Shown here: positions 25,678 to 33,398 of the stretch, one piece after another
How the letters are laid out: the number at the start of each line of letters is the position of its first letter
Numbering within the stretch: the first letter of the stretch is position 1
NCBI GenBank assembly: GCA_035380045.1
Contig: DAOSWM010000019.1
Span: forward strand, 1-53,101
Direction of reading: 5' to 3'
Source of the DNA: DAOSWM01 sp035380045
GTDB lineage: Bacteria > Bacteroidota > Bacteroidia > Bacteroidales > Tenuifilaceae
DNA: 53,101 bases
Made by a program: the position numbers and the translations under genes
The notes under the pieces: generated by a model
Database searches by the model: none
What the model saw: only the letters and a program-made list of their open reading frames with translations
Told to the model about the DNA's origin: nothing

Positions 25678-25685
25678 CAAATATA
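25678..25685 (-). promoter_or_regulatory. Promoter -7 element of the LacI operon
   Basis: On the minus strand this reads TATATTTG, an exact match to the Bacteroidota TAnnTTTG element, 18 bases before the LacI start codon. No good TTG lies 19 bases further upstream; the operator covers that position. Confidence 0.6.
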
Positions 25686-25692
25686 AAAAAAT

Positions 25693-25708
25693 ACTAAAAC
25701 GTTTTAGT
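25693..25708. promoter_or_regulatory. LacI-type operator, perfect 16-bp palindrome
   Basis: ACTAAAACGTTTTAGT is a perfect palindrome with the central CG typical of LacI/GalR-family operators. It lies 7 bases upstream of the -7 element, so a bound repressor would block the promoter of its own operon. I found no second copy upstream of the symporter-GH20 pair. Confidence 0.85.
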
Positions 25709-25730
25709 TTTTGAGTGAAAAATCTTTAAC

Positions 25731-25999
25731 AATTCACAAATTCACACAAATGTTTTTTTTGAAAACAATGAACACAAATATTCAGTTGGCAGTTGGCAGT
25801 TCTCAGTCCACAATCCGTGGTAATCTGCTTAATCAGTTTAATTAGCGTTCCATTTATCACCACGAATGCACGAATGAAAATTCACAAAATCACACAAATT
25901 TTTATTGAAAATAATGAACACAAATATTCAGTTGGCAGATGGCAATTATCAGATAACAATCCGTGACAATCTGTTTAATCAGTTTAATCAGCGTTCCAT
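25731..25999. repeat. Direct duplication of a 121-123 base intergenic repeat
   Basis: Copy 1 is 25731-25853 and copy 2 is 25879-25999. Both run from AATTCACAAA, through AACACAAATATTCAGTTGGCAG and the CAATCCGTG segment, to GCGTTCCAT, with a handful of differences. The CCGTG/AATCTG/AATCAG wording links it to the repeats at 9.6 and 31.4-31.9 kb. Short GTTGGCA runs occur inside. No gene is seen between the LacI and GH20 genes (25660-26011). Confidence 0.8.
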
Positions 26000-26011
26000 C
26001 ATTCCAATAAA

Positions 26012-28336
26012 TCATTCTACAATAATTTCGCTGGTAAACAGGAATGCCGGATTTCCTTCGCCGTAGTGTCCAACCGGGCAGTTTCCGATATTATACATGT
26101 GTACTCGCACAAACCTCACGTTTTCAATTTTTTCTTTTATTGAGTAAACTTCAATAAAATTTCCTCCTTCGTTGGGAGAAATATTATTTACGGCGGTTCC
26201 AATCATTGTAAAAAGTTGGCCGTCGAGCGAGATTTCGAAGGAGACTTTTGTGGGAAGAAAAATCCACGAAACAACATTTTGCAGCGCATCAACCGAAATT
26301 GAGTTTACTGTTTTGGCTTCGCCAAGATCGATGGTTGCAACCATGTCTTTCCCCAAAAATCCTTTCCAGTTTCCATCGCTGTAGCTGATGCTTCCCGAAA
26401 TTCCATCAACAAGTCCGAACTCGCCGCGGGCATCGTATTTTGGACGGTTTTGATACTCCAAGTTAACTTCGCATGCAAATGCTTTGTGGATATTAAAAGT
26501 TGAAGTTTGGGTTTCTCCAACCTGATTCTTCCCATCAAAAATTGCTGATTTTATTGTTGTAGTCTTGCATATTTCCAATGGTTTGCTAAATTTCATAGAA
26601 CTAAAATTCGGTTGACTTCCATCGGTTGTGTATCGAATATCAGGGTTGCTGATTTCTGCGCTCAGATTTATAGAAAGAGATTTTTTTTCGGGATTTATAG
26701 TTGGTTCAACGTTAATCTGATACGCACTTTTTGAATAATTAATTCCCAGCTTGCTGTATCGTTCGTACTGTGTCTTCATTCGGTTTGTAAAGCTGTCCCA
26801 ATTTCTGGATTCTTTTGGCGACCAAACAACCTCTGATAAAGCTGCTAATCGTGGAAAAATCATGTATTCAACATGTTGAGGAGTAAGCATGTATTCGGTC
26901 CAAAGATTTGCTTGTGCTCCCAGCACAAATTTGCTCTCATCAGCTGAAAGTTCAGCAGGAATTGGTTCGTACCCGTAAACTTTTTTCAGCGTTGTGTAGC
27001 CTCCAATTGCCAGCGGCTCAACAGCCGGATCGCCCTGGTAGTGATCGAAGTAGCAGTGACTTCCGGGAGTCATTATAACATGATTTCCATGTTTTGCTGC
27101 TTCAATTCCTCCCTGCTCGCCGCGCCACGACATTACAACCGCGTTGGGAGCAAGCCCGCCTTCAAGAATTTCGTCCCAACCAATGAGCACTCTTCCGTTA
27201 TGGTTTAAAAACTTTTCAATACGTTTTGTAAAGTAGCTTTGCAGCTCCTGCTCATCTTTAAGTCCTTCGTCCTTAATTCTTTTCTGACATTTTTTGCAGT
27301 TCTTCCAGTTGGTTTTATCAGCTTCATCGCCACCAATATGAATATATTTCGATGGGAAAATCTCCATGATTTCGGCTAAAACTCCCTCGATAAATTCGAA
27401 AGTCTTTTCGTTTCCTGCGCAAAAAATATGTGTAATTGGCCAAACACCACCTGGAGGAACTCCCAGGTTTTCGCCGGTACACGATAGTTCGGGATATGCA
27501 GCCAAAACCGACATTACATGTGCCGGCATTTCAATTTCAGGAATTACCGTGATATTCCGTTGTGCTGCATAGGCAACCACATCTTTCACCTGATCCTGCG
27601 TGTAGAAACCGCCGTAAGTTGCATTGGCCGGATCGTTAATCAGCGGTCTGTTATTCCAGTGTAAATTTTCCATATCAACCCGCCACGCACCAACTTCGGT
27701 GAGTTTTGGATATTTCTTGATTTCGATTCGCCAGCCCTGATCATCAGTCAAATGCCAATGGAAAGTATTCATTTTATGAATTGCGAGGTAGTCGATTACT
27801 TTGTAAATAAACTCGATGGGCATGAAATGACGCGCCACATCAAGATGCATTCCCCGATAGCTGAATCTGGGATAATCGGTAATTTGCAAGCTGGGCAATT
27901 CACCATTTGGATTGGCACCAAGAAGTTGGTAAACGGTTTGAATTCCGTAAAGTACACCGGCAGGTGTATTTGCTGAAATCTGAATTTTTTTCGGATTAAT
28001 ATCCAGAAAGTAACCTTCGTCTCCTAAACTGTCAACCTGATTTTCAAGAATTTCAAGATTAATTAAATCTTCATTTTCCAGTAAATTTTGCCTTACAGGC
28101 AATTTTATGTTCAACTCTTTGTCCAAGAGTTCGGCTGCGTAGGTTGATAAAAATAGCAAACTAGAATCATTGTAAACTATTGAAGTTTCTGGATTTATCG
28201 TAAACTTTCCTTTTGATTTTACCGTTTTTACCGGTTGCGGAATAACGTTTACAGTTTCTATTGTTTTTTCAGAATTGCATCCTTGAAAAAGAAAAACAAT
28301 TGCTAAAAAGGTTGAAATGAGAAGGATATTTCGCAT
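26012..28336 (-). CDS. GH20 beta-N-acetylhexosaminidase, lipoprotein
   Basis: A 774-residue exported enzyme with lipobox IVFLFQGC (Cys20). A GH20b domain (about residues 30-150) precedes the catalytic barrel, which has RGMHLDVARHFMP and the catalytic Asp-Glu pair in HIGGDEADK near residue 335. Family enzymes remove terminal N-acetylglucosamine or N-acetylgalactosamine by substrate-assisted catalysis. The C-terminus has a chitobiase-C-like domain (about 560-625) and a discoidin-like domain (about 640-774), as in the GH92 protein of this locus. It follows the symporter gene by 2 bases, so those two form an operon. Confidence 0.93.
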   Translation of the reverse strand: MRNILLISTFLAIVFLFQGCNSEKTIETVNVIPQPVKTVKSKGKFTINPETSIVYNDSSLLFLSTYAAELLDKELNIKLPVRQNLLENEDLINLEILENQVDSLGDEGYFLDINPKKIQISANTPAGVLYGIQTVYQLLGANPNGELPSLQITDYPRFSYRGMHLDVARHFMPIEFIYKVIDYLAIHKMNTFHWHLTDDQGWRIEIKKYPKLTEVGAWRVDMENLHWNNRPLINDPANATYGGFYTQDQVKDVVAYAAQRNITVIPEIEMPAHVMSVLAAYPELSCTGENLGVPPGGVWPITHIFCAGNEKTFEFIEGVLAEIMEIFPSKYIHIGGDEADKTNWKNCKKCQKRIKDEGLKDEQELQSYFTKRIEKFLNHNGRVLIGWDEILEGGLAPNAVVMSWRGEQGGIEAAKHGNHVIMTPGSHCYFDHYQGDPAVEPLAIGGYTTLKKVYGYEPIPAELSADESKFVLGAQANLWTEYMLTPQHVEYMIFPRLAALSEVVWSPKESRNWDSFTNRMKTQYERYSKLGINYSKSAYQINVEPTINPEKKSLSINLSAEISNPDIRYTTDGSQPNFSSMKFSKPLEICKTTTIKSAIFDGKNQVGETQTSTFNIHKAFACEVNLEYQNRPKYDARGEFGLVDGISGSISYSDGNWKGFLGKDMVATIDLGEAKTVNSISVDALQNVVSWIFLPTKVSFEISLDGQLFTMIGTAVNNISPNEGGNFIEVYSIKEKIENVRFVRVHMYNIGNCPVGHYGEGNPAFLFTSEIIVE

Positions 28337-28338
28337 GA

Positions 28339-30156
28339 TTACTTAATTTTTTTCCAGCCAATTTTTGACATAACATAAATAATTCCAGCTCCTGCAATTG
28401 CAGCAACTAGAAGATAAATTGTTCCTTGTAAATATTCCTGGAAGAGGATTTTCCCAAATCCGAATAGAATGAAAAGTACCATGATACATCCGAGGAACCA
28501 GTTCAGGAACAGGTAACCGTAACCGGAATCTTTTTCAACTTCAGGATGAAGTTTCGAATACTTTTTCCATCCCCAACCTCCGGGGTGAACCTTGGTGTAA
28601 AAATCTTTCAACTTTTCTTCCTTGCAGGGTTTTGTTAGCATGGTAACCGTAAGCCAAACAGCAGTTGACCAGATTACAATTATAATTAGGCAAGTTTCAA
28701 AATCGGCAGAAATTGGATCTAAATCGAATCCAAATTTTAAAACCGGAAATATTAGGTAAGGTGCAATCATTGCAGAAATTTCCGACCAGGCATTTATTCT
28801 CCACCAAAACCAGCGAAGAATTAGTACCAGTCCAATTCCTGTACTCATGGCAATAACAAATTTCCACGCATCGCTAATTCTGCTGAATTGAGTTGTGACA
28901 ATCAGAGAGAAAATAATCAGAACGAAAGTTGTGATTCTGGAAACCCTAACGTAATATTTTTCGGATGCATTTGGTTTTAGGAAAGGTTTGAATAAATCGT
29001 TCACAATGTATGAAGTTCCCCACACAGTTTGCGAAGCAATGGTTGACATGAATGCTGCGAAAAATGCTGCAAGCAGAAGTCCAACCAATCCGGCTGGCAA
29101 ATAATCACGAATTACCATAACGTATGCGGCTCCCTTATCGGCCTCGTGCGGATAAAGAACAAGTGTTGCCAGAGCAACAAGAACCCACGGCCACGGACGT
29201 AACGCGTAGTGAGCAACCTGAAACCAGAGAGTTGCCAACAACGAATGTTTCTCATCCTTTGCCGACATCATTCTTTGAGCCACGTAACCGCCACCGCCCG
29301 GTTCGGCTCCCGGATACCAGCTGGCCCACCATTGTACGCCGAGGTAAGCCACAAACGCCGTGATGCTCATTTTAAGAATTCCGGTTGTTCCTGCGCTTGT
29401 ATCAACTTTTGAATTGACATCGGGTAAAAAATCAAAAACCCACTTGCTTCCGGCAAGACTTTCCTTTAATCCTGAAATTCCTCCAACTTGCCTAACGGCA
29501 ACTATTGCAAGAGCAATGCTTCCGGTCATGGCCATTAAAAACTGAATTGAATCGGTAATTGAAACTCCCATGAGTCCTGAAAGCGATGAGTATAGCGCGA
29601 CAAAAAGGAGCAATGATCCAACAAGAAGTAGGTGAGAGGAGAACTCAATTCCCAGGAACGAAACGGATTCTAAACCTAGAAAAGTAAAATCAGGGAAAAT
29701 TACCTGAAAGATTTTTACCATGGCAAGGTTTACCCACGCAATTACCACAACGTTCATCACAATTCCAATGTAAACAGCCCTGAATCCTCTGAGGAAGGAT
29801 GCTTCCTTGCCGGAGTAACGGATTGTTACAAACTCTGCATCGGTAAGGATATTAGCGCGCCGCCATAATCTTGCGAAGAAAAAAACTGTAAGCATTCCGC
29901 CCAGCAGCATGTTCCACCAAAGCCAGTTTCCGGCAATACCACGTTGCGCAACAAGTTCAGTTACTGCAAGCGGAGTATCGGCTGCAAAAGTTGTGGCAAC
30001 CATACTGGTTCCGGCAATATACCAGGGAAGGTTTCGGCCGCTGAGAAAAAAATCGCTGGTGCTTTTTCCAGCTCTTTTAGCAAGATATAAACTAATGCCA
30101 ATGCTGATAACCAGATAGATAATAATTATTATCCAGTCGATGCTAGAGATAATCAT
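28339..30156 (-). CDS. Sodium:solute symporter (SSS family), probable sugar transporter
   Basis: A 605-residue inner-membrane protein with about 14 hydrophobic segments, including an N-terminal IDWIIIIIYLVISIGISLYLA. SSS features include SDFFLSGRNLPWYIAGTSM near residue 35 and AAFFAAFMSTIASQTVWGTSY near residue 365. It belongs with the SGLT-like symporters found in Bacteroidota glycan loci and probably imports the monosaccharide released by the GH20 enzyme encoded directly downstream. It starts 57 bases after the ygeW stop, behind a terminator. Confidence 0.88.
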   Translation of the reverse strand: MIISSIDWIIIIIYLVISIGISLYLAKRAGKSTSDFFLSGRNLPWYIAGTSMVATTFAADTPLAVTELVAQRGIAGNWLWWNMLLGGMLTVFFFARLWRRANILTDAEFVTIRYSGKEASFLRGFRAVYIGIVMNVVVIAWVNLAMVKIFQVIFPDFTFLGLESVSFLGIEFSSHLLLVGSLLLFVALYSSLSGLMGVSITDSIQFLMAMTGSIALAIVAVRQVGGISGLKESLAGSKWVFDFLPDVNSKVDTSAGTTGILKMSITAFVAYLGVQWWASWYPGAEPGGGGYVAQRMMSAKDEKHSLLATLWFQVAHYALRPWPWVLVALATLVLYPHEADKGAAYVMVIRDYLPAGLVGLLLAAFFAAFMSTIASQTVWGTSYIVNDLFKPFLKPNASEKYYVRVSRITTFVLIIFSLIVTTQFSRISDAWKFVIAMSTGIGLVLILRWFWWRINAWSEISAMIAPYLIFPVLKFGFDLDPISADFETCLIIIVIWSTAVWLTVTMLTKPCKEEKLKDFYTKVHPGGWGWKKYSKLHPEVEKDSGYGYLFLNWFLGCIMVLFILFGFGKILFQEYLQGTIYLLVAAIAGAGIIYVMSKIGWKKIK

Positions 30157-30206
30157 GATGTAGTTTTTGCTTTAGGGTTTAAGTTGTGGGTAAAAGTATA
30201 AAAAAA

Positions 30207-30228
30207 AGGGTGGCTAGTAAGCCACCCT
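30207..30228 (-). terminator. Rho-independent terminator overlapping the end of ygeW
   Basis: AGGGTGGC (30207-30214) pairs with GCCACCCT (30221-30228), and the minus strand continues into a T-run (A-run at 30200-30206). The stop codon of ygeW is inside the stem. It separates the purine gene from the glycan locus downstream. Confidence 0.8.
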
Positions 30229-31401
30229 CTTGTTTTCTCTCTTGAGAATTTCTTTCAGAAGTTCAGCCGGATTTTCAAACCTGCTTGCCAGCATCATTGC
30301 TGAAATAATGTAGGGTTTGTAACCAGCCTCTTCGTAAGTATTCAAACGATATTTTTCAAAAACATCACCGCTAACTTCACCTTCCTCACACGATACTCCT
30401 GAAATATCTGCAGGCAAGCAGTGCATGTAAAGTGCATCCTGGTTTTTGGTGAGCTTCATCATTTTTTCGTTGTACTCCCAGTCCTTATGGTTAGCGTTTT
30501 GTGCCAAACATCTCTTTTCTAAATCTTCAAGTCCTTTTTTGTCCCTGTTACGAAGTAACATGGTTCTTTCTTCCATAACCTGATATGGAGCCCAACTCTT
30601 TGGATAAACTATATCCGCATTTTTCATGGCAGTTTCCATTGAATTTGAAACATTGAATGTTCCGCCACTCTTTTCTGCGTTATCTCTTGCGATGTTTACA
30701 ATTTCAGGAATCAATTCGTATCCCTCGGGGTAAGCAAGTTCAACGTTCATTCCAAAACGTGTCATAAGAGCAATAACTCCTTGAGGTACAGAAAGTGGTT
30801 TTCCATAGCTTGGTGAGTAAGCCCAGCTCATCACAATTTTCTTTCCCTTCAGATTTTCGAGCGAACCAAAATGGTTGCGAAGATGCAGAAGATCGCTCAT
30901 TGCCTGGGTTGGATGGTCCATATCGCACTGGAGGTTTACGATTCCCGGACGAACAGGAAGAATTCCTTTTTCAAATCCTTCATCCAACGATGCGCCAACT
31001 TCACGCATGTACCGGTTTCCTTCGCCAAGGTACATATCGTCACGAATTCCGATGAAATCGGTTAGGAACGAAATCATCTGTGCGGTTTCCCTAACTGTTT
31101 CGCCGTGCGAAACCTGCGATTTTTCTTCGTCCATATCCTGAACAGCTAAACCAAGCAGGTTACAGGCCGATGCGAATGAGAAACGTGTGCGGGTTGATTT
31201 ATCGCGGAAAATTGATACAGCAAGTCCTGAATCGAAAATTCGTGGTGATATATTTTCAGCACGCATCTCTTTTAGGATATCTGCTATCTCGAGGATAGCC
31301 ATAAGTTCGCTATCCGTTTTTTCCCACGTGAGCAGGAAATCTTTCTGGTAAAGCTTAGTCTTTAGCTCGCTAAGTAGTTCGATACGTTTTTTTAGCTTCA
31401 T
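30214..31401 (-). CDS. ygeW: Knotted carbamoyltransferase YgeW
   Basis: A 395-residue carbamoyltransferase-superfamily protein of the length seen in YgeW. The carbamoyl-phosphate motif is KSTRTRFSFASA near residue 68 and the second-substrate motif HCLPADIS near 326. Superficially it resembles ornithine carbamoyltransferase, but the extended DMDEEKSQVSHGET segment and the YgeY neighbour identify the YgeW group. It may run in the direction of carbamoyl phosphate formation from a carbamoylated amino acid and so yield ATP via carbamate kinase, as proposed for purine breakdown; no carbamate kinase is in this window. Between it and ygeY lies a broken GxxExxY gene. Confidence 0.9.
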   Translation of the reverse strand: MKLKKRIELLSELKTKLYQKDFLLTWEKTDSELMAILEIADILKEMRAENISPRIFDSGLAVSIFRDKSTRTRFSFASACNLLGLAVQDMDEEKSQVSHGETVRETAQMISFLTDFIGIRDDMYLGEGNRYMREVGASLDEGFEKGILPVRPGIVNLQCDMDHPTQAMSDLLHLRNHFGSLENLKGKKIVMSWAYSPSYGKPLSVPQGVIALMTRFGMNVELAYPEGYELIPEIVNIARDNAEKSGGTFNVSNSMETAMKNADIVYPKSWAPYQVMEERTMLLRNRDKKGLEDLEKRCLAQNANHKDWEYNEKMMKLTKNQDALYMHCLPADISGVSCEEGEVSGDVFEKYRLNTYEEAGYKPYIISAMMLASRFENPAELLKEILKRENKRVAY

Positions 31402-31423
31402 ATTTAGTAGATTTAAATTATTA

Positions 31424-31464
31424 AGAACGCAGATTTAAAAGATTATACAGATTAACGCAGATTA
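31424..31464. repeat. Repeat arm left of the GxxExxY pseudogene
   Basis: AGAACGCAGATTTAAAAGAT and following, ending CGCAGATTA. It is inverted relative to 31901-31940: the outer AGAACnCAGATT and the inner CGCAGATTA agree, with indels in the middle. Confidence 0.65.
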
Positions 31465-31488
31465 TTTAAAGTTTCAGAAAAAGTCAAA

Positions 31489-31878
31489 TTAAATTATTTT
31501 CCTTGAATTTGAAAAAGCGACTCGTTTAAACTGTGCTTTCTTACCAAAGTTAAATAGTAATCCAACTTCGATATTTGTTGCTCTAAGATAATTTAATAGT
31601 TGATATTCATGTTCTTCACAAAGAGATTCAGCAGCTTTTAGTTCAATAATAATTTTATCATCAACTACAATATCTGCTTTATAATATCATACCTGCAGAC
31701 CTTTATAAAACACTTCAATTGGTTCTTGTACTTTGTATGGAATTCCAAAATTTTTGAGTTCTAAAGCAAAAGAATTTTCGTAAACTTTTTCTAAAAAGCC
31801 ATAGCCTAGAGCGTTGTACACATCGTAGAATATTCCAATTAGAATTTCTGATAATTCTTTATGTTTGAACTCGTTCAA
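31489..31878 (-). pseudogene. GxxExxY protein gene interrupted by an in-frame TGA
   Basis: The minus-strand frame starts at 31878 and encodes the family motif GFLEKVYEN. After 63 codons it meets a TGA at 31689-31687. The same frame then continues for 65 further codons (YYKADIVVDDKIIIELKAAES and on) to a TAA at 31491-31489. The part after the stop contains the nuclease-like D...E-x-K core, so this is one gene with a single nonsense change. A glycine codon GGA is expected at the site, as homologues often have a glycine there. It lies between ygeY and ygeW and is enclosed by inverted repeat arms. Confidence 0.8.
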
Positions 31879-31900
31879 AGGAGTCTTCTTAAAAATTTTA

Positions 31901-31940
31901 TAATCTGCGAAAATCCAGAAATCTGCTTAATCTGTGTTCT
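31901..31940. repeat. Repeat arm right of the GxxExxY pseudogene
   Basis: TAATCTGCGAAAATCCAGAA and onward to TGTGTTCT, inverted relative to 31424-31464. Its outer end overlaps the TAG stop of ygeY (31939-31941), the same placement seen for repeat arms at the ends of two other enzyme genes. Confidence 0.65.
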
Positions 31941-33126
31941 ATAAATCGTATGCAAATGCAGCATAGAATGCTGATGCAGCAACCAAATCGCTTACGGGAA
32001 CTTTTTCGTTTGGAGCATGAGCCAACACTTCGTTTCCGGGACCAAATCCAATGGTTGGAACTCCATGCATTCCGTTAATTGCTATGCCGTTGGTTGAAAA
32101 TGTCCACTTATCAATTTTTGGTGCTTTATTGAATAATCCTTCAAATGATTTTACTCCGGTTTGAACAATGTGCTCTTTCTCCTCGATTTTCCAGGTAGGA
32201 TAGTATTTCTCCATTCCGTACTTCAATCCGGTGTAGGAAGTTTCTGAGTACTCCAGAACCTCAACTTTTGCATTCATTCCCTTGATAACTTCTTCAACCT
32301 CTTTTACTGCTGATTCTTTTGTTTCGCCCCAGGTTAAACGTCTGTCGAGGTGAATTCTGGTATAATCGGCAACTGCACAAAGAGATGGACTGCCAGAAAT
32401 GATTTCGGAGATAGTAACGCTTCCTTTCCCAAGGAAATCGTCATGCTTAAGTCTGTCATTCAGTTTCTCAATTTCAAGCGCAGCTTTCGATGCCATGTAA
32501 ATTGCATTCTTTCCACGCTCGGGTGCTGAACCGTGTGAGGAAACTCCGTAGAAATGAACGTGCATTTCCATACGACCTCTGTGACCGCGATAAATATTCA
32601 GATTTGTTGGCTCGGTGCTGATAGCAAAATCGGGTTTTAAACCTTCCTCCTCAATGATATATTTCCAGCAAAGTCCATCGCAATCCTCCTCAATTACGCT
32701 ACCAACAAAGTAGATAGTTAAATCGCGATCGAATCCCATTTCTTTCAGAATTCTTCCTGAAGTAACAAAAGCAGCAGGACCGCCTTTTTGGTCAACGGTT
32801 CCACGACCGTGTACAAATCCATCTTTAACTTCTCCGCCAAGTGGATCAAAATCCCAGTTCTCGCGCAGTCCGATATCTACTGTGTCCATATGTCCATCGA
32901 TGGCAAGAATTCTTTTACCGTTGCCAATTCTACCAATCACGTTTCCCAATCCGTCAATGCGAACCTCATCGAATCCGGCTTCCTCCATCTGGCGTTTCAG
33001 CTCCAGCTGAACATCCTTCTCACCAAGGCTAAGCGATTTAATTTGGATTAGCTTCGACAGGTTGTTGGCGGTATAATCGCTGTACTTTTCTGCCAGCTCG
33101 TTTATTTTTCCGTAAATGCTTTCCAT
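31939..33126 (-). CDS. ygeY: YgeY-type selenium-metabolism-linked M20 hydrolase
   Basis: A 395-residue M20/M28-type metallohydrolase. Metal ligands are in DGHMDTVD near residue 78, GRGTVDQKGG near 105 and EEDCDG near 146, with a dimerisation-type insert around RGRMEMHVHFYGVSSHGSAP. YgeY homologues travel with ygeW and ygfK. The reaction is probably hydrolysis or deacylation of an amino acid derivative that then feeds YgeW and the PLP enzymes; the exact substrate is not proven by sequence. It is the first gene of the minus-strand set ygeY-(GxxExxY)-ygeW. Confidence 0.9.
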   Translation of the reverse strand: MESIYGKINELAEKYSDYTANNLSKLIQIKSLSLGEKDVQLELKRQMEEAGFDEVRIDGLGNVIGRIGNGKRILAIDGHMDTVDIGLRENWDFDPLGGEVKDGFVHGRGTVDQKGGPAAFVTSGRILKEMGFDRDLTIYFVGSVIEEDCDGLCWKYIIEEEGLKPDFAISTEPTNLNIYRGHRGRMEMHVHFYGVSSHGSAPERGKNAIYMASKAALEIEKLNDRLKHDDFLGKGSVTISEIISGSPSLCAVADYTRIHLDRRLTWGETKESAVKEVEEVIKGMNAKVEVLEYSETSYTGLKYGMEKYYPTWKIEEKEHIVQTGVKSFEGLFNKAPKIDKWTFSTNGIAINGMHGVPTIGFGPGNEVLAHAPNEKVPVSDLVAASAFYAAFAYDL

Positions 33127-33398
33127 TTTTATAAATTTTGAGTGTATAATACTTCATATCGAACCTTGGGCTCAATACAAAAAATGCGTAATTCAATTTA
33201 CATCAATAACTTAGGTGTAAAAAAATGTAGAAATAGGAATGCTAAGGTATGAAAAAACGTAATCCAATACAATGAGCGCTAGCTAAATTGTTCCAATTTT
33301 TAGTTTTAAGAACAAAATATTTTAATTTGGCTCAAAAAATTAGAGAATTCAACACTATTCTTTTTACTTTGGAGTTTTATTACTGAAATTTTTTCTGG

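Noticed and set aside
25731..25999. Insertion sequence remnant
   Set aside because: No transposase fragment or terminal inverted repeats are present; it is a direct duplication of short intergenic repeats.
30214..31401. Ornithine carbamoyltransferase for arginine synthesis
   Set aside because: Length, the extended loop after the STRTR motif and the YgeY neighbour point to YgeW; no arginine genes are nearby.
31687..31689. TGA as a selenocysteine codon in the GxxExxY gene
   Set aside because: The position normally seems to hold glycine, no cysteine-type chemistry is expected there, and I saw no convincing downstream SECIS hairpin.
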